Shown here one piece after another: positions 40,542 to 48,889 of a stretch of 64,000 nt of DNA; the stretch's first letter is position 1, and each line of letters opens with the position of its first letter. Source of the stretch: Gaoshiqia sp050178015 (lineage in GTDB: Bacteria > Bacteroidota > Bacteroidia > Bacteroidales > Prolixibacteraceae). The notes under the pieces are model-generated. The model did no database searches and was not told the origin of the DNA. It saw nothing but the letters and a program-made list of their open reading frames with translations. The stretch spans positions 69,486 to 133,485 of the forward strand of contig JBFXGM010000011.1 in the NCBI GenBank assembly GCA_050178015.1, written 5' to 3'. A program made the position numbers and the translations under genes.

Positions 40542-40967
40542 ATGAAAGTATTGATCCTTTGCACCGGAAACAGTTGCCGCAGCCAAATGGCACACGGCTT
40601 TTTACAGTCATTCGACCCGAACATCACCGTTTGCTCGGCCGGCACCGAAGCCTCGGGCAAACTGAACGCGAAAGCCGTACAGGCCATGAAAGAAATCGGC
40701 ATCGACATCAGCCACCACACCTCCGACTCGGTTGAAAAATACCTGGGCGATGAGTGGGACTACGTCATCACCGTTTGCGGTGGCGCCAACGAAGCCTGCC
40801 CTTCCTTTTTGGGCAAAGTGAAAAACCGCCTGCACATCGGGTTCGACGATCCGTCGCACGCCGTTGGCACCGACGAGTTTATCTGGAGCGAATTCATCCG
40901 GGTGCGCGATGAAATAAAAGCCGGATTTTGGAAATTTTACACCGAAGAAATCAAACCACAAGTATGA
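40542..40967 (+). CDS. arsC: Arsenate reductase, low-molecular-weight phosphatase type (thioredoxin-coupled)
   Basis: 141 residues. It reduces arsenate to arsenite. The P-loop CTGNSCRS has nucleophile Cys7 and Arg13 (CX5R), and Cys79 and Cys86 (VCGGANEACPSF) are the resolving pair of the thioredoxin-linked class. The acidic DDPSHAVGTDE loop matches the family general-acid region. It overlaps arsM by four bases (ATGA), showing translational coupling. Its product is methylated by ArsM or exported by Acr3. Confidence 0.95.
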   Translation: MKVLILCTGNSCRSQMAHGFLQSFDPNITVCSAGTEASGKLNAKAVQAMKEIGIDISHHTSDSVEKYLGDEWDYVITVCGGANEACPSFLGKVKNRLHIGFDDPSHAVGTDEFIWSEFIRVRDEIKAGFWKFYTEEIKPQV

Positions 40968-41767
40968 AAGCCGACGAGTTAAAACCGATCGTTCAGGAAA
41001 AGTACGGGGAAATCGCCAACCAAAGTGTGCTGACCGCTAATTCATCGTGCTGCGGATCTTCGTCCTGCTGCGGCGAATTTGGCTTTAGCATGATTGGCGA
41101 TGATTACCAACAAGTTGCCGGTTACGCACCCGAAGCCGATCTGGGATTGGGCTGCGGGTTGCCCACCGAACATGCCGGTATTGAAAAAGGACACCGCGTG
41201 CTCGATTTGGGCTGCGGCGCGGGTAACGATTGCTTTGTGGCCCGCGCACTGGTGGGCGACGAAGGCCAGGTTACCGGACTCGACTTCACCGAAGCCATGC
41301 TGGAAAAGGCCAGCCGGAACAACGAAACGTTGGGGTATAAAAATGTGGCATTCGTGCAAGGCGACATTGAAAAGATGCCCCTCCCGTCCGATTCATTCGA
41401 TGTGGTCATCAGCAATTGTGTGCTGAACCTGGTACCTGACAAGCAAAAAGCCTTCGGCGAAATCTTTCGCGTACTGGTAGCAGGCGGCCATTTTTGTATC
41501 TCGGATGTGGTTTTGAATGGCGAACTGCCTGCCGGATTGAAAGAAGCCGCCGTGATGTATGCCGGTTGCGTATCGGGCGCCCTTCAAAAAGAAGAATACC
41601 TGAACCTAATCGAACAGCAGGGTTTCTCAACCATCACCATCCACAAACAAAAACAAATTATCCTGCCTGCGGAAATCTTGAAAAATTACCTTTCACCTGA
41701 GGAAGCCGAGGCATTCCTTCAATCGGGAGCCGGGATTTACAGCATTACCGTAACGGCAAAAAAATAA
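40964..41767 (+). CDS. arsM: Arsenite S-adenosylmethionine methyltransferase ArsM
   Basis: 267 residues from the ATG at 40964, which overlaps the arsC stop; the frame to 40928 lies inside arsC. The SAM motif is VLDLGCGAGNDCFVAR. Arsenic-binding Cys candidates are in NCVLNL and AGCVSGAL, matching the conserved ArsM pair. The N-terminus has an unusual cluster SSCCGSSSCCGEF (four Cys), seen in many bacterial ArsM proteins and probably used for substrate capture. The enzyme turns As(III) into methylated, partly volatile arsenicals. It is 4 bp from acr3. Confidence 0.94.
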   Translation: MKADELKPIVQEKYGEIANQSVLTANSSCCGSSSCCGEFGFSMIGDDYQQVAGYAPEADLGLGCGLPTEHAGIEKGHRVLDLGCGAGNDCFVARALVGDEGQVTGLDFTEAMLEKASRNNETLGYKNVAFVQGDIEKMPLPSDSFDVVISNCVLNLVPDKQKAFGEIFRVLVAGGHFCISDVVLNGELPAGLKEAAVMYAGCVSGALQKEEYLNLIEQQGFSTITIHKQKQIILPAEILKNYLSPEEAEAFLQSGAGIYSITVTAKK

Positions 41768-41771
41768 CTCC

Positions 41772-42803
41772 ATGAACAAACAAAAAAAGCATATCGGATT
41801 TTTTGAGAAGTATCTGACCCTCTGGGTGGCCCTTTGTATTGTTGCAGGAATCGGCCTCGGCCACTTTGCAGGCGACACGGTGCAGGTATTGAGCAAGCTG
41901 GAAGTCTTCCGGGTAAACATTCCGGTGGCCATCCTGGTGTGGCTCATGATTTATCCCATGATGTTGCAGGTTGACTTTTCGAGTATTAAAAAGGTGGGCA
42001 ACCGGCCCAAAGGACTGATCCTGACCGTTGTCGTCAACTGGCTGATCAAACCTTTTACTATGGCCTTCTTCGCCTGGATTTTCTTCACGAAATTGTATGC
42101 TGCTTTTATTTCGCCCGAGATGGCCGGAGAATACATTGCCGGGGCCATTCTGCTTGGCGCGGCGCCCTGTACGGCCATGGTTTTTGTGTGGAGCTACCTC
42201 ACCGACGGCGATCCAAACTACACGCTGGTGCAGGTTTCCGTGAACGACCTGATCATTCTGGTAGCCTTTGTGCCCATCGTAGGATTTCTGCTCGGAATCA
42301 CCAACATCCAAATCCCGTATGACACCCTGGTTGCCAGTGTACTGATTTTTGTAGTAGTCCCCTTGGTGGCGGGTTACCTGACCCACAAAATCCTGATCCG
42401 TTCGCATGGTGAGGATTGGTTCCGCAATCAGTTTCTGCCTCGCTTCAAACCGGTTTCCATTGTGGCTCTGCTCACCACGCTGGTGTTGCTGTTTGCCTTT
42501 CAGGGAACAACCATTCTGAATCGACCGCTGATCATTTTACTGGTGGCTATTCCACTGGTCATTCAAACGTATTTAATCTTCTTTATTGCCTGGTTTGGCG
42601 GGCGCTGGCTGAAACTGCCCCACGCCATTTGCTCCCCGGCAGCCATGATTGGGGCCAGCAACTTCTTCGAACTGGCTGTGGCCGTTGCTATTGCCCTGTT
42701 CGGACTGCAATCGCCTGCCGCACTGGTTACCGTGGTTGGCGTGCTGGTTGAAGTGCCCGTGATGCTGTCGCTGGTAGCCCTGGCCAACAAATGGCGCTTC
42801 TGA
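41772..42803 (+). CDS. acr3: Arsenite efflux permease Acr3
   Basis: A 343-residue, ten-helix inner-membrane exporter of As(III), of the bile/arsenite/riboflavin superfamily. LLGAAPCTAMVFVWSYL carries the conserved functional Cys, GLILTVVVNWLIKPFTM and the late SPAAMIGASNFFELAVAVAIALFG with its conserved Glu are the other hallmarks. It is the last gene of the ars operon. Start at 41772 and length are typical for the Acr3 type 1 group. Confidence 0.95.
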   Translation: MNKQKKHIGFFEKYLTLWVALCIVAGIGLGHFAGDTVQVLSKLEVFRVNIPVAILVWLMIYPMMLQVDFSSIKKVGNRPKGLILTVVVNWLIKPFTMAFFAWIFFTKLYAAFISPEMAGEYIAGAILLGAAPCTAMVFVWSYLTDGDPNYTLVQVSVNDLIILVAFVPIVGFLLGITNIQIPYDTLVASVLIFVVVPLVAGYLTHKILIRSHGEDWFRNQFLPRFKPVSIVALLTTLVLLFAFQGTTILNRPLIILLVAIPLVIQTYLIFFIAWFGGRWLKLPHAICSPAAMIGASNFFELAVAVAIALFGLQSPAALVTVVGVLVEVPVMLSLVALANKWRF

Positions 42804-42823
42804 GTTATTCTCCGGAAAAAATT

Positions 42824-42898
42824 AACCACATAAGGCACATAAGGACATATAATCTTAGGAATGAAATTTTTATGTGTTCTCATGTGACTTATATGGTT
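42824..42898. repeat. 75-bp palindromic repeat, copy A
   Basis: It starts AACCACATAAGGCACATAAG and ends CTTATATGGTT, with imperfect inverted ends that would fold into one long hairpin. Copies B and C have the same length, orientation and ends. Confidence 0.8.
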
Positions 42899-42910
42899 CA
42901 GAACAAATTT

Positions 42911-42985
42911 CACCATAAAAGACATATAAGGACATATAATTTTAGGAATGAAATCTTTATGTGTTCTTATGTGCCTTATATGGTT
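42911..42985. repeat. 75-bp palindromic repeat, copy B
   Basis: It begins CACCATAAAAGACATATAAG and ends CCTTATATGGTT, with its core GGACATATAAT and GGAATGAAAT shared with copy A. It lies 12 bp after copy A in the same orientation. Confidence 0.8.
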
Positions 42986-43050
42986 CAAAAAACTTGTTTT
43001 GTGTTGACCAAAAAGATTATATTACACGATATAATCCTAAAAACCAGCAC

Positions 43051-43464
43051 ATGACAATCACGAAAACCTATTTAAAAGACCTTGTTTATCGTGTCAATGG
43101 AGCAGCAATTGAAGTACACAAACTACTTGGTCCTGGTTTACTGTAAAGTGTTTACCACAAGTGTCTTAAAAAAGAGTTTGAATTACGTGGAATTCATTTT
43201 CAATCGGAACTGTTGGTACCAGTTAACTACAAAGGAATTGAAATTGACACCGAATTAAGATGCGATTTCTATATCGAAAATATTTTGCCGGTTGAGTTAA
43301 AAGCAGTCGAATCAATTCTACCGGTTCATGAAGCACAAATCCTTACCTACATGAAATTACTCCATGTACCTAAAGGATTATTAATCAATTTTAACTGCAC
43401 AAATTTGTTTAGCGAAGGACAGCGAACCTTTGTCAATGAGCAATACCGAATGCTAACGGACTGA
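43051..43464 (+). pseudogene. GxxExxY family protein gene broken by a nonsense codon
   Basis: One frame from ATG 43051 to the stop at 43462-43464 encodes a full GxxExxY protein of about 137 residues, a PD-(D/E)XK-nuclease-like family. Codon 32 is TAA (43144-43146), exactly where the family-defining Glu sits: the text reads GPGLL-stop-SVY. A single GAA or GAG change explains it. After the stop the frame runs on intact, including CDFYIENILPVELKAVESI (the D...ExK-type core) and HEAQILTYMKLL. The gene lies among 75-bp repeats, copies A and B upstream and copy C downstream. A sequencing error is possible but the rest of the window shows none. Confidence 0.85.
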
Positions 43465-43510
43465 CAATATTATTCAGCCCTTCATGTTTTATAAATTTCA
43501 AAAAACATTT

Positions 43511-43585
43511 AACCACATAAGGCACATAAGGACATATAATCTTAAGAATGAATTTTTTATGTGCTCATATGTGCCTTATATGGTT
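43511..43585. repeat. 75-bp palindromic repeat, copy C
   Basis: Nearly the same as copy A (starts AACCACATAAGGCACATAAG, ends CTTATATGGTT) and in the same orientation, 46 bp after the GxxExxY stop. Confidence 0.8.
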
Positions 43586-43659
43586 CAAAAGACGAACCAT
43601 CAATCACACGCCTGATTCAAAAAAACTAAAAACACCTGCCGTTCTTACCGTTTTCTCCG

Positions 43660-43667
43660 TAAGTTTG
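43660..43667 (+). promoter_or_regulatory. -7 element of the ClC gene
   Basis: TAAGTTTG matches TAnnTTTG and leaves a leader of about 20 nt before the ATG at 43693. Confidence 0.55.
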
Positions 43668-43692
43668 TCTTTCTGCATTTTCCAGAAAGGCT

Positions 43693-45060
43693 ATGATCAA
43701 AAAATTACAGCAAACCTTCGACCAGTTTGCAATCCTGAAATATGTCCTTCGTTGGTTTTTATTGACCATCCCGGTAGCCATCGTCTCCGGATCAATGGTG
43801 GCCTTGTTCCTATTCCTGCTCGACCAGGCCACCCTGCTGCGATGGAACCATGAATGGTTGCTTTACTTTTTGCCGGTAGCCGGCGTGGTAATCGTTGCCC
43901 TCTATCGTTTTAAAGGGAAAAATGCCGAAGCCGGCAACAACCTGGTGATGGATGAAATTCATAAACCTGGTGGGGGCGTCCCTGTGCGGATGGCCCCATT
44001 TGTGCTGTTTACCACCGTGGCCACTCACCTGTTTGGCGGCTCTGCCGGACGCGAAGGAACAGCCGTTCAGATTGGCGGGAGCATGGCCCACTATATCGGC
44101 AAAAGACTGAAGTTGAAAAAAGAAGACCTCCGCATCCTGCTCATTTCGGGCGTGGCAGCAGGTTTTGGGGCCGTGTTTGGCACCCCCGTGGCCGGTGCCA
44201 TCTTTGCTCTCGAAGTGATGGCCATCGGGCGCATCAAATACGATGCGCTATTGCCAGCCTTCCTGGCCTCGGTGATGGCCGACATTGTTTGCTCGGCCTA
44301 CGGTATCCAGCACACGCATTACCACATCGATTTTCACGAACCGCTTGCTGATGCTTCATCCTTCTTGCATTTCGACCTCATGCTGCTGCTTTCCGTTATG
44401 TTGGCTGGTGTATTTTTTGGCCTGGCCGGATTTGCTTTTTCCGAACTGTCGCACACCATCAAAAACCTGTCCCACAAATTCATCCGCAATAAATTCCTGA
44501 TCCCGGTGTTGGGTGGGGTCACGGTGATCGCCCTGTCATTTGCCTTGGGCACAAACGATTACCTGGGCCTGGGCGTGACCACTGCCGATGGAAGCGGCGT
44601 CAGCATTGTCAACGCTTTTAAAGCGGGAGGCGCCGACACCTTCAGCTGGTTTTGGAAACTGCTGTTTACAGCCATCACCCTCAGCACCGGCTTTAAAGGA
44701 GGCGAAGTGACCCCGCTGTTTTTTATTGGCGCCACACTTGGCAATACCCTGGCCACACTAACCGGAAATCCCGTGGAACTGTTTGCAGGACTGGGATTTA
44801 TTGCCGTTTTTGCCGGCGCCACCAACACGCCGCTGGCCTGCACCATCATGGGTGTAGAGCTGTTTGGCGGCGAACATGTGCTGTATTATGCCGTGGCCTG
44901 TTTTATTGCCTACTACTTCAGTGGACATTCGGGTATCTACACCTCGCAGCGGGTTGGCGTTTCCAAGGCAAACTTCAGCTACCACCTGGATGCCGAAAAT
45001 ACGCTCAAGCACATCCGGGAGGCTAAAAAGAAGAAAGACAACCAAGGAGAGCAGGAATAA
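43693..45060 (+). CDS. ClC-family chloride channel/antiporter
   Basis: 455 residues, about 10-12 hydrophobic segments. GGSAGREGTAVQIGG carries the gating Glu in the GREGx motif (Thr in place of the usual Pro). GVAAGFGAVFGTPVAGAIFALEVMA and GFKGGEVTPLFFIGATLGN are the other selectivity-filter helices. The Ser/Tyr chloride-coordinating residues of CLC-ec1 are not obvious, so the anion preference is open. The C-terminus is a charged cytosolic tail (REAKKKKDNQGEQE), with no CBS domains. The gene stands alone between the repeat region and the SanA-like gene. Confidence 0.9.
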   Translation: MIKKLQQTFDQFAILKYVLRWFLLTIPVAIVSGSMVALFLFLLDQATLLRWNHEWLLYFLPVAGVVIVALYRFKGKNAEAGNNLVMDEIHKPGGGVPVRMAPFVLFTTVATHLFGGSAGREGTAVQIGGSMAHYIGKRLKLKKEDLRILLISGVAAGFGAVFGTPVAGAIFALEVMAIGRIKYDALLPAFLASVMADIVCSAYGIQHTHYHIDFHEPLADASSFLHFDLMLLLSVMLAGVFFGLAGFAFSELSHTIKNLSHKFIRNKFLIPVLGGVTVIALSFALGTNDYLGLGVTTADGSGVSIVNAFKAGGADTFSWFWKLLFTAITLSTGFKGGEVTPLFFIGATLGNTLATLTGNPVELFAGLGFIAVFAGATNTPLACTIMGVELFGGEHVLYYAVACFIAYYFSGHSGIYTSQRVGVSKANFSYHLDAENTLKHIREAKKKKDNQGEQE

Positions 45061-45202
45061 GCAAAGAACAGGCTGGGCGCAAAAAACAAACAGAAAATAC
45101 AGGGCATCGTCTTTTTGTGTGATTTTTGTTCACGAGCGCTCCCAAAATTCAATATTCTCGGGTTTTTTCCGTTTCTTTAAGCTGTTTTTCAGACACAAAT
45201 AC

Positions 45203-45850
45203 ATGCTGAAATTTCTGAAATATGCCGGGATCATATTGCTCCTGGCAGCCATCACGGTTTTGTTCTGCAATGTTTACATCAACCGTTCAGCCGCAGCCTT
45301 TCTGTTTGATGACACGGAAAAATTGCCGGAGAATGAATATGGTCTGGTGCTGGGGACGAGCAAATATTTGGTGGCCGGTGGCATCAACGATTTTTTTTCG
45401 GGAAGGACCCAAACAGCAGCCGCGTTGTTTCATGCAAAAAAAATCAGAAAACTGATCGTCAGCGGGTATGTTGATAGTCCGTATTACGACGAGCCGGCAC
45501 AAATCCAAAAAGAACTGCTGAAACTGGGTGTTCCGGATACGGTCATTCTGCTCGACACGGCCGGGTACCGCACCTTCAGCTCAGTACAAAACCTGTTGCA
45601 GCAACCTTGGCATGGCCAGGTTACCATCATCAGCCAGAAATTTCATAACCAGCGGGCGGTATTTTTGGCGCGCAAGGCCGGTATCGATGCCGTAGGCTTC
45701 AATGTACCCGACAAGCATTCGGGAAGGGTGATAAAACCGTACCTCCGCGAGGTGCTGGCCAAAGTGCTGGCCTTTGGGGAAGCCCTGCCGATCCGCGAAA
45801 GACGTCTGAACGATGAGAAAACAACAACTGTCCCGGTGCAGGACAATTAA
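45203..45850 (+). CDS. SanA/YdcF-like DUF218 membrane protein
   Basis: 215 residues from the ATG at 45203, which begins a single N-terminal membrane segment (MLKFLKYAGIILLLAAITVLF). The long frame from 44864 overlaps the ClC gene and is rejected. The DUF218 core follows: YGLVLGTSKYLVAGGINDFFSGRTQTAAALFHAKKIRKLIVSG, LDTAGYRTFSSVQNL and VTIISQKFHNQRAVFLARKAGIDAVGFN. In E. coli SanA affects envelope permeability (vancomycin resistance at high temperature); the biochemical role is unknown. It precedes uppP by 84 bp, so both may serve envelope synthesis. Confidence 0.88.
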   Translation: MLKFLKYAGIILLLAAITVLFCNVYINRSAAAFLFDDTEKLPENEYGLVLGTSKYLVAGGINDFFSGRTQTAAALFHAKKIRKLIVSGYVDSPYYDEPAQIQKELLKLGVPDTVILLDTAGYRTFSSVQNLLQQPWHGQVTIISQKFHNQRAVFLARKAGIDAVGFNVPDKHSGRVIKPYLREVLAKVLAFGEALPIRERRLNDEKTTTVPVQDN

Positions 45851-45934
45851 CAGGACCAATAACTGACAAACCGAACACAGTCCGGAAGCTCACTTTCGGA
45901 AGGAACCGATTTGTTAACGATAAAAGATTACACC

Positions 45935-46735
45935 ATGCTGTGGGAACTTATTAAAGCGATTATTCTTGGGATTGTAGAAGGGTTAACCGAATTTCTGCCT
46001 GTATCCTCCACGGGGCACCTGATCCTGGTCAACCAGTGGCTCGCCTATTCCGACGAGTTTACAGTGCTGTTTGATGTTTTCATTCAGCTGGGGGCCATAC
46101 TGGCCGTCATCATTTATTTCCGGAACGAGATTTTCCCACCCAACCCGGCACACTTGATAAAAAAAGAATTTCTGCTTTTTTGGTCCAAGATCCTCACAGC
46201 CTTTGTACCTGCGGTAATTTGCGGGTTGTTGTTTGCCAGCTTTATCGAAGAGCGCCTCTTCAATGTACTGACAGTAAGCATCAGCTTATTTGCCGGAGGG
46301 GTCCTGCTGATCCTGCTCGACCGGAAGGAGCGCACCGGGAAGGTATTTTCCGTGCAGGAAATGTCGTATCAAACGGCGTTGTATATCGGCCTTTTTCAGT
46401 GTCTGGCCATGGTTCCCGGCACTTCGCGTTCGGCAGCAACCATCATCGGTGCACTGGTGCTTGGCTGTTCACGCAAGCTGGCCGCCGAGTTTTCCTTTTA
46501 CCTGGCCATCCCCACCATTCTGGCCGCATCGGTCTATTCGCTGGCCAAAAGCCAGGCCCACTTCAACCTTAACAATTTTTTGATTCTGGCAACAGGCTTT
46601 ATCGTCACCTTCTTTGTGGCTATGGCGGTCATCAAGTTCCTGATGAGCTTTATCAAAAAACACAGTTTTGTGGCTTTCGGCTACTACCGCATCGTACTGG
46701 CCATCATCTTTTTTGTGTGGCTTTACCACCAGTAA
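45935..46735 (+). CDS. uppP: Undecaprenyl-diphosphatase UppP (BacA)
   Basis: A 266-residue inner-membrane phosphatase that recycles undecaprenyl pyrophosphate, the lipid carrier for wall and polysaccharide synthesis, and gives bacitracin resistance. The two signature motifs are EGLTEFLPVSSTGHLI (residues ~15-30) and VPGTSRSAATIIGAL (~165-180). The start is the ATG at 45935 and not the TTG at 45911. Seven or eight helices and length are as expected. The following 130 bp hold only a short palindrome, GGCACC-TT-GGTGCC, at 46812-46825. Confidence 0.95.
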   Translation: MLWELIKAIILGIVEGLTEFLPVSSTGHLILVNQWLAYSDEFTVLFDVFIQLGAILAVIIYFRNEIFPPNPAHLIKKEFLLFWSKILTAFVPAVICGLLFASFIEERLFNVLTVSISLFAGGVLLILLDRKERTGKVFSVQEMSYQTALYIGLFQCLAMVPGTSRSAATIIGALVLGCSRKLAAEFSFYLAIPTILAASVYSLAKSQAHFNLNNFLILATGFIVTFFVAMAVIKFLMSFIKKHSFVAFGYYRIVLAIIFFVWLYHQ

Positions 46736-46865
46736 ATAGTATAGGCTTTCCACGAGGCTAAGGCAGGTTGGTCACGACCGACGCGACAGCAAAATCAAAT
46801 ATACTAAACCGGGCACCTTGGTGCCATAACGAATGCACCTCCCTCGTTCAGCCAATTTCCCCTCC

Positions 46866-48878
46866 CTAAAAATAAAACGGGCTTCGCTTCAGGCGTTCCT
46901 CGTCAAAAGCGCCTTCGCGGACAATTTTGATCACGGTGCGCCGGTTCACTGCATGTTCGTCTTCGTCGCAGTCCACCCCGTCCTCGCAAATATTCAGGAG
47001 GCGGTTTTCGCCGTAGGCGGTGTACTTCATCCGGTCGGCATAAATTTCTTTGGCCACCATATACAGGTAGGCTGCTTTCCCTCTCTTTTCCGACAGCGCC
47101 ATATTCAACCGGGCGTCGCCGCGCGCGTCGGCATGTGATTCCAGCCGGACCTCCAAATCGGGATAGTTGGCCAGGATACGCGCCACTCGCGACAAAATCT
47201 CAGCAGCATCTTCGCGGATGTTCCATTTGGCCAGATCAAAATAAATATAGTCCAGCTCCATCACGTGCAATGGCTGTCCATCTTCAACCTCCAGAAAGAT
47301 GGCAGGCGGATAGCCGTCGTTCTTTTCCCGGTTATATTGCAGTGCAATTTCAGCAAAGATCCGCTCACTCTCGCGGAGCGCTTCGGCGCCGATCGTCAAT
47401 CCGGCATCGTAATAGGAATCATGACTGGCCAGAACATTGTAATTTTCATCGACGCTGACCTCAAAACTAATCAAGCCCGAACTTGGCGTAACCCCCACCA
47501 CCACCGTGGTATCGGTCTGCGGGTTTATCAACGCGATCCGCGTATCAGGCAACACTTCGCCAGTGCTTTCATCACGCGCCAGCAAATCAATTTCGGTTAA
47601 AATTTTATTGATCTTCAGGCTGTACAAATCGTCCTCGCCCCGGCCCCCCGGACGGTTTGATGCGAAATAGCCTGCTGTGCCCTCCCTGTTCAGCGTCAGG
47701 CTCAGATCGTCTTTGTGCGTATTAACCGGGTAGCCCAGGTTTTCAACCACCGAATAAATGCCGTTTACCGGATGGGCACGGAAAATATCCATGCCCCCCA
47801 AGCCCGGATGCCCGTCGGACGAAAAATACAGAACTCCATCGGCTCCGACAAACGGGAACGTTTCATTCCCCCAGGTATTTACATACGGCCCCAGGTTCAT
47901 CGGCTCGCCCCATTTCCCATCGACCCGTCGGCAGGCATACAAGTCGGCGCCCCCGTAGCCCCCGGGCATGTCGGAGGTAAAATAGAGTACCGTCCCTGAG
48001 GAATCAATGGCCGGGTGACCGGTTGAATAGCTTTTGCTGTTATACGGAAATCCCCCCGTCGATTCCCATTCACCGTCAATCTTTTTACCCGTTTCAATTT
48101 CCAGGTTGAGAAAACCGCCGTTGCCGCCCAACAGACGGAAACGCCTCGACTGGTTCCGCGTCAGGTATAACTCTTCCCCGTTGGGATGAACGGAGACCGG
48201 CCCGTCGTGGAACCGCGACTGCATGTTTGGGGCAAATGGCTTTACCTTAATCAGCTTACCCTCCGCCGAAATTTCCCCGGCATACAAGTTCAGGTACGAA
48301 GGTGGCGCCCCGAGGTATTTCTGCGCGAAGGTTGTCCGGGTGCGCCCCGAAGAGGAATAAATGAGCTGATTGCCGAATATCGTAGGTCCAAATTCGGTTC
48401 CCCGGGTATTCAGGTTCACGGGGTTCATCTGGTAGCGTGCCGTGTCGCGTTGCAGCCACTTTTGATAGTCCTGCAAAGAAGCCACCGAACGGATCCGGAC
48501 ATCCTCGGGCGCCAACGCGGCAAAGCGCTGCTCCCAGTAGGCGGCTTCCTCGTAGTTGGCCAAATTTTTCAACGCCTGGGCGTAGCGGAACACATCGCCG
48601 GGCTGCGCATCGCCGCGATTGATCAGCCGACGGAGCCAACGGGCCGTTTCGTCAGGCCGGTCCGTTTGCCGGTAGGCTTCGGCCAGCTGCCGCGCCACAT
48701 AAGCGTTGTTGGTGTCTTTTTGAAAAGCATACTGATACAGCTTGATGGCCTCCGTAAAATTCATTCTCCGAAATTGCCAGTCGGCCACCTTGGTGGTTAT
48801 TTTCTGGGCCCGGACAGCGGATGGCGCCAGACTGGCCATCAGCAGGACAAAGACGATTTTCAGTACGTTTTCCTTCAT
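46866..48878 (-). CDS. OmpA-family outer membrane protein with TPR and beta-propeller (PorE-like)
   Basis: 670 residues. Signal peptide (ending SAVRAQ); TPR-like region ~35-140 (FTEAIKLYQYAFQKDTNNAYVARQLAEAY, NYEEAAYWEQRFAAL); PD40/WD40-like propeller ~165-420 (YFTSDMPGGYGGADLYACRRVDG, YFSSDGHPGLGGMDIFRAHPVNG, YFASNRPGGRGEDDLYSLKI). A regulatory beta domain ~425-515 and an OmpA peptidoglycan-binding domain ~545-650 (ESHADARGDARLNMALSEKRGKAAYLYM) follow. This order matches PorE, which tethers the T9SS or its adhesins to peptidoglycan. It is the last gene of a tight operon after PorP/SprF (11 bp gap), so it is likely a dedicated anchor for the substrate upstream. Confidence 0.92.
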   Translation of the reverse strand: MKENVLKIVFVLLMASLAPSAVRAQKITTKVADWQFRRMNFTEAIKLYQYAFQKDTNNAYVARQLAEAYRQTDRPDETARWLRRLINRGDAQPGDVFRYAQALKNLANYEEAAYWEQRFAALAPEDVRIRSVASLQDYQKWLQRDTARYQMNPVNLNTRGTEFGPTIFGNQLIYSSSGRTRTTFAQKYLGAPPSYLNLYAGEISAEGKLIKVKPFAPNMQSRFHDGPVSVHPNGEELYLTRNQSRRFRLLGGNGGFLNLEIETGKKIDGEWESTGGFPYNSKSYSTGHPAIDSSGTVLYFTSDMPGGYGGADLYACRRVDGKWGEPMNLGPYVNTWGNETFPFVGADGVLYFSSDGHPGLGGMDIFRAHPVNGIYSVVENLGYPVNTHKDDLSLTLNREGTAGYFASNRPGGRGEDDLYSLKINKILTEIDLLARDESTGEVLPDTRIALINPQTDTTVVVGVTPSSGLISFEVSVDENYNVLASHDSYYDAGLTIGAEALRESERIFAEIALQYNREKNDGYPPAIFLEVEDGQPLHVMELDYIYFDLAKWNIREDAAEILSRVARILANYPDLEVRLESHADARGDARLNMALSEKRGKAAYLYMVAKEIYADRMKYTAYGENRLLNICEDGVDCDEDEHAVNRRTVIKIVREGAFDEERLKRSPFYF

Positions 48879-48889
48879 AATACACCTGT

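Noticed and set aside
42791..43054. 87-residue plus-strand frame
   Set aside because: It is translated from the 75-bp repeats and has no conserved content.
44864..45202. N-terminal extension of the SanA-like protein
   Set aside because: It overlaps the ClC gene in another frame; the membrane segment starts at the ATG at 45203.
46812..46825. GGCACC-TT-GGTGCC as a terminator of uppP
   Set aside because: The two-base loop cannot close an RNA hairpin well and no T run follows.
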